A program made the translations under genes and the position numbers. A DNA stretch of 64,000 nt from Undaria pinnatifida (Eukaryota > Sar > Phaeophyceae > Laminariales > Alariaceae), in contig JABAKD010000015.1 in assembly GCA_012845835.1 (NCBI GenBank), positions 9,425,967 through 9,489,966 on the forward strand, written 5' to 3'. Below, one piece after another: positions 21,466 to 33,300 of this stretch. The notes under the pieces were generated by a model. The model was given only the letters and a program-made list of their open reading frames with translations. It did no database searches and was not told where the DNA came from. Positions within the stretch are counted from its first letter, which is position 1. Every line of letters begins with the position of its first letter.

Positions 21466-21720
21466 CGAGAAACCCAAAAGGGGGAGGGGGGGGGGAGAGG
21501 GGCGGGGGGCGAGGGGAGGGGGGGGGAGCGAGGGGAGGGGGGCGGGCGAGGGGGGGTGGCGGGGCGGGGGGGTGCTTGTTCAGTCTGGTTCGGCTCGGTT
21601 CAGTTCGGTCCGGTTCGTTAAGGTCGGTTCGGTTCGGTCCGGTTCGGTCCTGTTGGGTTCAGTTGGGTTCGGTCACCGGTCCGGTCCGGTCCGGTCCGGT
21701 CCGGTTCCGCGGAATCAACC
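21466..21720 (+). repeat. G-rich tract followed by GGTTCGGTCC satellite
   Basis: 21480-21570 is nearly pure (G)nA/C. 21575-21705 consists of pentamer and decamer variants of ggttcggtcc ending in a perfect (GGTCC)n run near 21680-21700. Confidence 0.9.
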
Positions 21721-22279
21721 CAAACCGCCGACGCATTTTCACTGTCCTACAAAAACGTCGTACCGCAGAATATTAGCTAAACTATGGTACATGTACCGAA
21801 CCCATCCGTGAGAAATCTCGTTTCTGTCTAATGTCCCCAACAAACCCGACCCGTGAGAAATCTCGCTCCTGAGGAACCACGATCCCGAGTCCCGACCCGG
21901 CCGAGCCGAACCCAGGCGTAAGAGTTTACACGTTTGGGGGCCGAACCGAGCTGAGAGCAACGAAATTGCAGCGATCGAAGGCACAGAAGTGGCTCCATGA
22001 GTTTGATCCAATACGACTTGTACAATGAGTGCCAACTTTATCATTTTTTACCTGTTCGAGCCAACCCAAGGCCAGACAACAACGGTTGTGTAAGAAATAC
22101 CGAGGATATCGTAAGAGAGGACCGTTCACGTCGCCGCAACGACTCGGTCGTTCGGGCGTCCTGCCCCCTTGCTCTTGCAGCGGAGCGGATGCCTCGAACT
22201 CCTCGGATATTTCGAAATTTCCTCCATTTCTATATCATGCGGCCTAAAGCAGAAGCCAGGCACAAATCATTTTTGACGG
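21721..22279. other. No gene recognised
   Basis: Contains two imperfect copies of tccgtgagaaatctcg (about 21806 and 21859). No domain-bearing frame seen. Confidence 0.5.
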
Positions 22280-22740
22280 CTACAGGCGAATCACATGCAC
22301 GCGGTGGGCCGAAGCTGCACAGACAGGACCGGCGCGGAAGCGGCTGCTGCTGCAGCTTCAGCTGATTCTCAGCGAGAAACACTACATCGCGACGGTTTAT
22401 ACTACGGCGTCCTAAGTGGAGGTGGCTGTAAATCTTCGTGACCGACAAGATGTACGCGGTAGGTCAAAGCTGCACGCATACAGGACCGGCGTGGAAGCGG
22501 CTGCTGCTGCAGCTGCAACTGATTTTCAGCGAAAAACACTACACCGCGACTGCTCGTCTTAAGTGATAGTGGCTGTGAACCGTTGTGACTGATGAGGTGA
22601 TCTCGAACATGATGCTGCGGCACCACATTTGCGAATGCCGCTGTTCTATAGTTGCTGTCACCAAATGGTTCCGGCTGGTAAATCGCTGTGCTGCTGTTGC
22701 TAAATGGTTACGGCTGGTATATCGCTGTGCTGCTGTTACA
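22280..22740 (+). repeat. 157-bp and 39-bp tandem duplications
   Basis: Two units about 157 bp apart share caggaccggcgcggaagcgg and ctgctgctgcagct (starting near 22326 and 22483). A 39-bp unit with cggctggtaaatcgctgtgc follows at 22672 and 22711. Both are diverged. Confidence 0.8.
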
Positions 22741-25192
22741 GAGCTGCTGTGTTTACGCCATTGTTTCTGGTACTGCGTTAAGGTCGCTGACGTGGGTAAA
22801 ACGTTATGCTAACACCGCGAATCTAATATCATACCCGCAACCGACAACGTCCCTGTTTCGCCTGATGCAGACACCGTTGGTTTGGGGGAGGGTGACTTGT
22901 GTGGGAATAGGTTGACGATACACCCACAGTCGCGAACAGGCTCCAAGAAGTGCAGAACGGGAACAGGGTGAACTCATGGGTCAAGTTCGCGCGGGTGTTG
23001 AACTATTCTGTCGCAAACACCATCACGTTGAACCCCTCAAAGGACCCGTCCCTGCCCACTACGCAAACGCAAAGAGTCGGGGCTCTTCCGATGGGCGGCA
23101 GCCACTTGCTTGCTCGTTGCACACGCTAATGTATGGCGACCCCCCTACCGTGTATTGTAGACACACGCGCGACTCGTCGCCGGCACGTTCCTACTTCGTT
23201 ATTACATACTGGTATCAACTTCGCTGACACGTAGTGTACGCGGCATTCGGTAGTTCTACAACAGCTGTTGGTTAATGTTATGGGGCATGCGAGAGCATCA
23301 CCACCGCAGCACTGCTTTGAAATAACAAAATCATGACCCAAGATTTCAGCGGAACAGACCAACAAAATATCCCCGTCCAGGCTCTGTGGACCTTGATTCT
23401 ACGAGAGCCCCTCTTCGGCACGCGACGCCTCAGAGCGCCGAAATACTCCACCACCGCAGCGCATGGCCGAACGAAACAGATCCAATGTGATCATAAAAGG
23501 TCACCATTAAAACAAGCACTATACAAGCACACAAACGCAAGCTCAGCACATCACGCTGCCACCGGAAACAACGCCAGGGGGGCGTGCTGTCAATAGCGAG
23601 TCGGCGCTCCAAGGGTACTATACATGAAATAAACACGATACCGCTCCCTCCCTTACGTATCGTACGGAAGAACCAAAACGCTATAAATACGTAAAAAAAT
23701 GCGAGTGCAACCGATCCCACCAAAGCCGTGGGCTTTGGTTTGGCTCAGCACGAAAACGAACACAACGACAGAGGGGGGTTCACCGCGTCCCTGCCCACCC
23801 CCCCTCTGCCCCTCACCGACTTGTACAGCAGCTAGTGCTTGGCTGGGTTCTTCGCCACCCCTGTATATTTACCCCCCACCACCTTCAACAGCTATGTTCT
23901 CTCCATGTCAATACGTCAACAACCGACAACAGAGGCACAGCTGCACCGATCGATATCTCGAGATCCTCAGCCTACGAGTATACAATCCCCTCGCTCCCCG
24001 CCCCCCAACCATCGCCCCTTCCCCAACCCTGGACACATCACGCGAAAAATATTCTAGCAGTAAACAGCACACACAACGTAATAAATAATACCGCTGTCGC
24101 CCTTACTGACACAGACGCTGCCACCGCCGCCGTTGCCGCCGCCACGCAAGGTGTAACCGGGGCCAGCGGTCTTCCGTGAAAGCCCCCGCAACAGCCAAAA
24201 ATGGGGAGGAAAAGAAAAAAATTATAACATGGTGTCCCGTGCGTTGTTCCTGCTTCGCGCCGCCCTGTGGTCACTCTGTCGCAAGTTGGCCTCGCAGGTA
24301 CCCGCCCCCGGCTCCTCGTAGTCCTTGGTCAGCAGCGGTTGCTTCTGCGGTGATAAAGCGAAAACGACGATCAACACACGAACGACGCGCGCTACTACAC
24401 GATAGAGGAAGCACTCCTTCGGCTACTACAATGGTTGATGGACCCTTCACCTAATCTTGTCGGAATGCCATGCTTGTTTTATTTCAACATTTCTCGCTGT
24501 ACAGCAAGTACTAGGCCAAGGACGACACGCGCTACGCACGGTAGAGGCTTACTAATTGTTTTCTGAAGCTGCTCACTTACGGAGCTCTATATACCCAAAA
24601 CCCAAAATTGGTTTATGATGAAAACGAACGGGCGGCCCGATGAAAAAAATCGCACCCCCGCACCCTAGACACGATGTATTAATAGAACGAAAACAACCTC
24701 AATTTCGTTTTGGGACATTCCACCCATATTAGGATAAGGAATCCAGAAAGTTCAGGAATTATTCACAACCAAAAAGTAAGTGCCATTATTAACTCTATCG
24801 TACCAGGCGTCGGAAATACTTCATCGGGATGCATGCACCTTTTTTTTATTTCACCTCGACTTGTTTTACTTTTCAGGAGCGAGGTAGATCACTGATCGAG
24901 CGAGGTAGATCACTGATCGAGCGAGGAGGCTTAGAAAAAGATAAAAACACGTGCACCTGTACGGTAGGACCCGTCGAACGTGACCGCACCGAAAACAAAA
25001 AACAAAAAAAGGCATAACACCACGTACTGTAAATCGCGCAACACAACACAACCCTTCGGACGGATTTCGGAGTCATTTTCTCCACAAACAAAGGAGACAA
25101 ACACAACGAAAAAGGAGTCTCGGCGAGATTTTGCCGTAGATACGCCGCTTGGCACTCTTGCACTCCTCCCTTCGATCAAGGCTGCGTTAGGG
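22741..25192. other. No gene recognised
   Basis: 2.4 kb without a convincing coding frame. 23388-23410 (ccttgattctacgagagccc) resembles the dispersed sequence near 9000 and 60900. 23760-23900 is C-rich. At 24880-24930 a 22-bp unit containing gagcgaggtagatcactgat is repeated 2.3 times. Short ORFs such as 24038-24274 (minus) have no support. Confidence 0.55.
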
Positions 25193-26045
25193 GAGGGGTG
25201 CACTCAATTTGTGCATGGCCGTAGTCGTATGACCATAGACTCTCACATCCCTACTATGCCGGGATGGAGCCGGAGCACGTCGGATTTTCAACCAGGCAGA
25301 CATTGCTTGCACCACAAGCGCGAAGCGCCGTGAGGTGTTCGGCGAGTCGCATGAAGGGTGAACTGCATCCTTCCAAGAACCGCTCTTACGACGGAATTCG
25401 GCACCTCGTGCCTACTTTCTTGCTCTTGGATGACAGCGCCAATGAGTTATTTTGTTGTCTGGTGTAGCCAATCCAGAGACAGCAATGGATATTACTATGT
25501 ACTTGCCTCGTGGGTGCCTTACCATATTCACTCAACGCGATGCGATTATTCCCCTTGTGCGGAGTGAGGGTTCTCCACCCCGCACAATATGACCTTACTC
25601 GATAACCATACCGGTGACCGCCAAAAGCAAAAAACAAGAAACGGTACCCTGGTTGCCAAGCTCACGCAATGATCGGCATGTTTGACAGCGTCGTTGCCAA
25701 CCAACACCAACCCCAATATACATTAAACGTTTTACAGCGTCGGTGCCAACCGAGGCCAACCATAATATGCATAGTTTAGGACGAGCTACGTTAGGAGGTT
25801 TATGTTGTTTGTTTGCTTTCTTTTTTTTTGCGGGGGGGTTGCAGCGGCTCGGGGTCATTCGCACGAGTGAGCCCCCTGGTAGTTTGCGATCTTAAGGTCT
25901 TGTGTGTTTCAACATTGCTACGTTAGGGGGTTTATGTTGTTTGTTTGATTTCTTTTTTTTTTGGGGGGGGGGGGTGCAGCGGCTCGGGGTCATTCGCACG
26001 GGTGAGCCCCCTGGTAGTTTGCGATCTTAAGGTCTCGTGTTTTTC
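25193..26045 (-). repeat. Dispersed 700-bp repeat (Rep-C), copy 1, with duplicated tail
   Basis: Aligns throughout with 30550-31268 and partly with 35875-36235. Shared words: gtgcatggccgtagtcgtat, gccgtgaggtgttcggcga, acgcaatgatcggcatgttt and gcagcggctcggggtcattc. The distal 120 bp (tacgttagg ... gatcttaaggtct) occurs twice in tandem here (25789-25905 and 25917-26038). Read on the minus strand, the proximal part keeps a peptide like HGAS.LVHAMS.W.VKTR in several copies, so the minus strand may be the sense strand. Element class unknown. Confidence 0.8.
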
Positions 26046-26805
26046 AAGTTTGTTATATAAATCCGCTACGGAATGATATGCTACGCTGCGTCAAAAAGAT
26101 TGCCTACACTAATTTTTTTTTTCTCCGTGGGGCATAAGAGTCAGTCGTGCGTGACTCAAACCGGCCAGAGCAAATGAGGGTACCCTCCCTTAACGTAGCC
26201 TTGGCTTTTCGTAGAGAAAATCAGCTTGGACATTCGTCGGAGACCGTGTGTTATCGTGCGTGCTATACTCTATGGAGGCGCGACACAAAACATCCTCGCG
26301 ACACCAGCAGGGGTGAGAGTGAAATAGATCGAACAACAGAATACTTCCCCGACAAGGACAATGTCGTGTGTACGGCGGTGCTGATGGTGTGTGCGCACGA
26401 GAAACGACACATTGAGATAGCGAGAATCTCGAGGCAATAAAGGCACCCGAGACCTCGGGGTGTCTTGATAGGGGCGTGTAGGACCACGCTGGGGCGGGGC
26501 AAGGCGGGGCGGAGGGGGGCGGGGAGGGAAATCGCGCCTGTCGACACACGCTAGGGTAGAGGTGACATCACCATTATATTTACGAGGTTCCCCAATTTAG
26601 GAGCTTAAGACATGTCCCTCCCAAAATTGATTTGGAGAAAACCATAACTGCTACCTGATGAACACTCCCACGGTCTAGGTATACAAGCAAAATCGTGCAC
26701 AAAAAAAAAGAGAATGAAATTCCGGCGATTTGGGGTCATGGAGCTTCCATCGTTCACAAAACATTCAAGACCAAACGTGCTACCTCTATCGTGGAGCGTG
26801 CCTTT
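26046..26805. other. No gene recognised
   Basis: Mixed sequence with a G-rich patch at 26485-26525. No supported coding frame. Confidence 0.5.
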
Positions 26806-27015
26806 GTCGATAGTCTATTGTCGATAGTCTATTGTCGGTGGTCTATGTTGTCGATAGTCTATTGTCGGTAGTCTATTGTCGATAGTCTATTGTCGACATT
26901 CTATTGTCGATAGTCTATTGTCGATAGTCTATTGTCGATAGTCTATTGTCGATAGCCTATTGTCGATAGCCTATTGTCGGTGGTCTATTGACGGTAGTCT
27001 ATTGTCGATAGTCTG
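26806..27015 (+). repeat. 14-bp minisatellite
   Basis: About 14 copies of tattgtcgatagtc with g/a and a/c variants. It lies just 3' of the last recognised exon of the transporter gene. Confidence 0.95.
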
Positions 27016-27241
27016 TTTTAGAAACAAAATATTGCCGTGTAATACCTTCGGTGCTCGGATCTGGCGGCACCTGCGCGACAGTCCGAACCAGACCCCAATA
27101 AGAGGCCAAACTTCCGGAAGAGAGCAGGTCTTAGTATGATGTCCACCGCTGGAATATACCGGGCGTACATGGTGAGCAGAGGGACTATGGGGTTGGGGGC
27201 GTTGGGGGTCGCTTGAATCGTTTCCGAAATATACATATAGT

Positions 27242-27385
27242 CTATACACATCTTGGCGTGTTTTTGCTCACCTCGCTTCCAGTCATGATGGGGGGCGGGC
27301 CGACCTCCGGCATGAAGCGCGCAGCCACCATCCAGGTAATTGCGCTCAACAAATACATTCCGCAAACGCCCACAATCAACGCGCG
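27242..27385 (-). CDS. MFS transporter exon I (terminal or penultimate)
   Basis: Acceptor tgctggttatcag. Encodes RALIVGVCGMYLLSAITWMV (TM12) and ARFMPEVGPPPIMTGSE. Reading on gives nine residues and a TAG at 27242-27244, drawn here as the end. A good donor (gtgagc) at 27270-27271 would end the exon at 27272 and imply one more exon further left, which I could not identify. Confidence 0.8.
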   Translation of the reverse strand, partial: RALIVGVCGMYLLSAITWMVAARFMPEVGPPPIMTGSEVSKNTPRCV

Positions 27386-30300
27386 CTGATAACCAGCAAG
27401 AGAGAAGGAGAGAAAAAGGACAGGTGCATCACAGAGAAGATGAAGAGAGAGAGAGAGCGAGAGAGGGACAGAGAGAAAAACGCGTTGAAAAAAGAGACAC
27501 AGCGTTGCAAAGGAGGTTTCAAAAAAACCGTGGCAAAATAAGAAAAAGAGAGAAAGTCGACGCACAACGAGCGATCCATCAACCGTGCAAGGGTGTTCGG
27601 GGCGAGCAAAAAAAGAGAGACGCACAAACGTCAGTAGGGACACCCGTGATTGCGCTCGAGTTGAGGTCAATTTACCACGACTGCGGAGAGCGCCATAGCT
27701 ATTCGGCAAAGAGGCTCGATTGCAGCGGAACCCAAGAAACGTCCGACGGCTCCCCTCGTCATCTGCCGTACTAGCGAGGCAGAGTTGCGGAGGAACCGTT
27801 ATGTGCGTTATTCACAGGGGCAGCTTCGCTTCGAGTTCCGTCTGTTGGCCTCAATTTCCTTCTCCCCGCTTGCGGCCGGGAAAGCAAGATAGGCTTGAAC
27901 AGAAAGATGGAGTAGGGGGGAGGTACATGTACGTTACAATTCTACCAAGGTCCTCGACGTAAAAACGAGGCGGGACGGAGGGGAGGGGAATAGGTGTGTT
28001 GGATAGACTTTTCACCTTGATTGCCTCATCGGAGGTGTACGCGTCGAGGATAACTCCCATCACGTACGTCATGAAGCTGCCGGCTACGATGATGCAGAAG
28101 CTGTAGCACCCGACACCCACACCCCTGTGTACGGCACACGGGTAGCGCAAAAATCAAGGGAGGGGTTTATTTGTTGCTTGCCTTGAGTCATATGGCGAGT
28201 GACCACGCATCCCTTCGAGACGGAGCACCGTTCCTACCCCTAATAGAGACACCTCCAACATTTGGGCGCTCATTACGTTTCTTCCATATGTTACATAGAA
28301 ATTGTTCGCCTATCCTATCCCCGTCCAGTTTCGCCATCTGCGGCCACCACCTATCTCCTAAGATAGCGATCGTTTTCTCGCTACTCGCTAGTTTACCAAA
28401 CTCTCCCATGTCACATACGTCTAATTTCCTCATCTCCTCCTCTAACGCATCCCGTTCCTCCTTGTATATTTCACATTCTACTATGAGTCCTACTCTCTAA
28501 CATTGTGCTGCACGGGCACATACGTGTAGCCACGTCCTACTCCCGATTACTGGTATATATCTCTTCTTTCTGGTAGGTCCAGGTCCCCTACACGAAATCA
28601 CAGCTTCAGTTTTTTCGCGAAATCCATTGGGCCGTGCCAACACGTTTTCATTCCAAAAGCTTCCCTCAACCCCCCGTATATCTTTAAGTGCTTCTCCTCT
28701 TTCACCTTATTTCTTAGCGCTACAAAGCCTTTCCCTTTCTTCTACTATTTCTTTTACTCATCTCTTGTACTCACCAAACTACTCTATGGACAGTACGACA
28801 GTACCTCTTCTTCGTCTCCCCCTAAATACTTCCATATTTTGTCGACTACGTTATCCCGTCTTATGCCAGCTCGTCCTTTTTTATTTTCTCTCATACAGCC
28901 CTATCAGCAATGGCTGGCAACCTCTTTTCTGGCATATTATATACTTTATATTGCCGTTTCAACTTTCTCGCATCTCTATTTGTTTATAGTTGGTACATTC
29001 CCAGTTCTGCTCTTAACACTGCGTTACTCGTCGTACTTGAGCATCCTAGTATATTTTTAGCTCTTGTCATCTGCACTGTTTCTAGTTGTTGTACGAACTT
29101 CGCGTTCCCTTCCCATTCTTACTCCTGCATACTCTAACTTTGGTACAATCACATTAATCAGAATACATCTTTGAATCCTAGTGTCAAGGTGCGAGTCTGT
29201 TAAGATCGCATCCATCTTGCCTACTTGTGTTGACTATTTCCTATCACTTTCGCTATGTGCGCATCCCAAGAGCACTCGTTCGAGATCTCTACGCCAAGGC
29301 ACGTATACTGGCCTACGATCGGTAGTTCATCTTCTCCCCACCTCCATTTTGTACAGGATTCACCTTATCTTCGTTACATACAACTGCAAGTACTGCGCAG
29401 TTTTTTACGTTTGCTTTCACTCTCCATTTCCTAGTGTACTCTGGTGTTTTCTCTATCTGTTTCCGCAATCCTTCGGGTGTTTCTGATAACCCCACGAAAT
29501 CATCCGCAAACATCAACCCCGATATCCTATCTTCCCCCATGGTGACCCCTTGGTTTGCTGCTTCGACTGCTAATGTCGTGCCATTCATATGTACATTGAA
29601 TAGACTGGGTGAGAGTGTACATCTCTGTGCAACTTCTTGTAAAATATCAACATATTTGGATGTTTCCCCGTACAGCATCACAGCACTTCTCGCATTCTCC
29701 GTCATACTTTTTAACATTCTTCACATCTTTCCTCTGATCCCAATTGCCCACATATTTTTCCACAACACATTCCTCCATACTATGTCACACGCCTTCGGTA
29801 CATCTACGAAGAAACAGTACGTCGTTAGCCCCGCGTCTTGCCTACTTTGAATTATCTTACTTAACATGCACACATGATGTACGCAGCTGCGGTTTGGCCT
29901 AAATTCTGCTTGCTCTTCGCTTATTTTTTCGTCCTTCTCCGACATTGTTCCCATTCTATCGTTCAAAATCATACAGAATGTTTTGCCTACAGAGCTAAAT
30001 AGAGTTATCTCTCGGTAGTTCCCCGGGTCAGCTTGATCTCCTTTCTTGAATAGGTTTCCTACTACTCCTCCCCACCTCGTAGGCGTGTACTCTTTTTTCC
30101 ATACCCAATTATACAACATAACCATCATGGTAAGCATACCTTCTCTCCCGTGCTTCATACATTCATTCACTATTTCATCTGCCCCTGCCACCTTTCTATT
30201 CTCAACTTTAGCCACACACCTCTGTACTTCTTCTCTTGTACTCTCTCTGTAACCCGCCTAAACCACGGTTTTCCCGTTTTGACTCGCCTACGTTCGCCTC

Positions 30301-33300
30301 TGCCCATGCGTTGGTTTCCTTCTCAAATTCTGCGTCAAACGTTTCGTTGGCTGTGGGCGTTCCTAGTTTGCGATAATGTTCTACAAGTACGTCCTTCTTC
30401 CCCTTCGAGCTAATAACCGTTATGTCTCTTAATGTAGCTATTCCTGTATCTGCCTCGCTTGCTTGTTGACCCAGTATCCCTTTTATCCCTAACATCTGCT
30501 TCATCCTGCCATCAAAGTCTTCGCTTGTTATATAAATTAGGGGTGGGGGGGGGGGTGTACTTAGTTTGTGCATGGCCGTAGTCGTATGACCATAGACCCT
30601 CGCATCTCTACTATGCAGGGACGGAGCACGTCGGGTTTTCACCAACCAGGCAGACATTGCTTGCACCAAGCGCGAAGCGCCGTGAGGTGTTCGGCGAATC
30701 GCATGAAGGGTGAACTGCATCCTTAGGAACCGCTCGTAGGACGGACATCGGCACCTTGCGCTTACTTTCTTGCTGATGGATGACAGCGCCAATGAGTTAT
30801 TTTGTTTTGTGGTTTAGCCACTCCAGAGACAGCAATGGGTATTACTCTGTAACTGCCTCGTGGGTGCCTTACCATATCCATTCTACGCGATGCGATCATT
30901 CCCCGTGTGCGAAGTGAGGGTTCTCCACCCCGCACAATATGACCCTACTCGATAACCACCCCGGTGACCGCCAAAAAAAAGAAAAAAAAAGAAAAAAAAA
31001 AGTACCCTGGTTGTCTAGCTTACGCAATGATTGGCATGTTTTACAGCGTCGTTGCCAACCAACACCAACCCCAACATACAAATAACGTTCTACATCGTCG
31101 GAGCCAACCGAGGCCAACTATAATTTGTAAATTTTAGGACGAGCTACGTTAGGGGGGGTATGTTGGGGGGGGGGGGTTCTGGGGGACGGGGGGGGGGGGG
31201 GGGGGTTGCAGCGGCTCGGGGTCATTTGCGCGAGTGACCCCCCTGGAAGTTTGCGATCTTAAGGTCTTGCTTGTGGATGACAGCCACCAATGAGTTACTT
31301 TTTTTTTTGGAATTTTAAGGGGAGGGGAGAGACATTCATTGTGCATGCTGCGCGGAAGTGTGTATGTGCGCGCGAGAAACGCTGCTACATGGAAATTGCA
31401 GGCGATTGTCTGCTGATCAGCGAGATAGTTGTCAAAGGGTGGCCGCGGCGTTCCATGCTAAGCAACAAGGCCAGTGCCATATCACGCTTTTACCGGTCGA
31501 TGTACTTGCCGGGGCACGTAAAAGTCACAACACTTGACGGAAATTAGTTTGACGAAGATCGGTCCGAGCATCGCGAGTGACCACTCTGTTAACTCCATCA
31601 GAAAAAAAAAATATCATTCCCGAAGCCTAGCCGTTTCAAGTTGATTACTAGTAGGTGTACCTGGTATAAATCTCACTAATGTTGGGTTTGCCCAGAGTAC
31701 CAGCATCGAAGCCACCCCAGTTCCAAGTTCCACGTCGATGCCTTTCACCCGTGCTATTGAGTTTTGCCAGGTTTCTCGGGGGAAAACAACACCAAAAAGC
31801 AAAAAGAAGCGGGTGTCGCAACCCCGCGCACCAGCGTGTGTGACGTGCCGCACGACACCTACAACACAGGGTTCTTTGTCACGCGGTTATTTCTGTGAAG
31901 GCAGTCCCGGTGTTGTAACAACGCAGGCGTTTTCTCGCGGGACAACCCATGCAGTCGACAAGCTCACCGTGCACGTGGGGGAAGAAACTTCTGCAGCACC
32001 GAGATGAGGGGGGCGTACCAGCACTCCGAGAACAGAAATCTGCGAGGGGTACCCACGACACGCCAAGTACGCAGACATGCGTTTCGTTTAGTTGAAGGAC
32101 GGGGAACGCAGCATACCTTTTCAATCGAATACTTCAAAAAAAAATGTTCACCCGTTCCCTTCGGGCACTGGCCGAGCGGAGGACACGATGAAAGTACACA
32201 AATATACCAGGTACCAGCTACGAATATACCAGGTACGCACGAAAGAGACGGCGTAAGGACGATCCTCGCCTCCGTGCTCGACACAACAGCTGTGCTGGCC
32301 GCGTCTGACACCCTTGCCACGGATTGGGGTTTGGCGTTCGAGGCAACCCTTCATTCGGTTGCGAGTGGGTAAGCCTGTCATCTGGTTGTGAGCGAGATAG
32401 CCTGTCATTTGGTTGTAAACCACCTAATCCTCCCCCCGTCCTGACTCGCCGAACACCTCACGGCGCTTCGTGCTTGGTCCACGCGATGTCTGTGTGGTCG
32501 GTGAAAACCCAATGTTCTCCGTGCCGGAATTGTGAGGATGCGAAGGTCTATCGTCTAAAACACTACCTGGTACTGCCAGAGGAATGTTAAGGAGTGCATT
32601 TTCCGTGCAAGCAACTAAAGAAACGAATTTCGAACGCAAACTCACTCTACAAACAGGAAGAACATTGAGGCGTAGAAGCTCGGGATGACGATGACCATGA
32701 AGAATGCCGGAACCCCTAACAGCGCCCCGATCGCTGGGACGTACAATCGCGCCCTTTTCTCGCCGGCTTTCTCCCACCTTGTACCGACAGCGTCACACAT
32801 TACATCACGTCATGCCACGTCACTTCATGCCACGTCACGTAATATCACGTCATGTCATGTCACGTCACAGCACGTCAAGTCACGTCACAACGTGGCGGAC
32901 GGTCAAGAAGAGGCCAGTAGAGCTTACAACGTATTTGACGAAATGGTTGAGGCGCACCGTGTACAAGGCGAAGCGGAGAACCCCTACATTGTTTGATTGG
33001 GTTTGATTGGGTCAGGGTTAACGTTAGATACAATATTCTCGAAAAAGAGGAAAGGTTCTCTCCAGCAAAGAGCAGTACACAGGGTGTTCATCAAACAACA
33101 TTGTTCATTGTAGCGTTGGTACCAGAATGTTGTTCATCACGCTCTGACGCTCGAGGTCGCGTATGCTTTCGCGAAGGACCGAGCAGCTTCCGTCACTATG
33201 ATGCCTTTTCTTCTTGTTTTTATGCTGCCGTTGTTGGTTTCGGTGCTTCCGTTCCTTTCGTGTTCACCTGTCTGCCGCACATCCCCCCAGGTACGACGAC

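Noticed and set aside
27340-27774. 144-codon Arg/Glu-rich plus-strand ORF
   Set aside because: Antisense to transporter exon I and built on GAGA-rich DNA; no domain.
32170-32240. tRNA-like A box (ctggccgagcgg)
   Set aside because: No B box and no foldable arms downstream.
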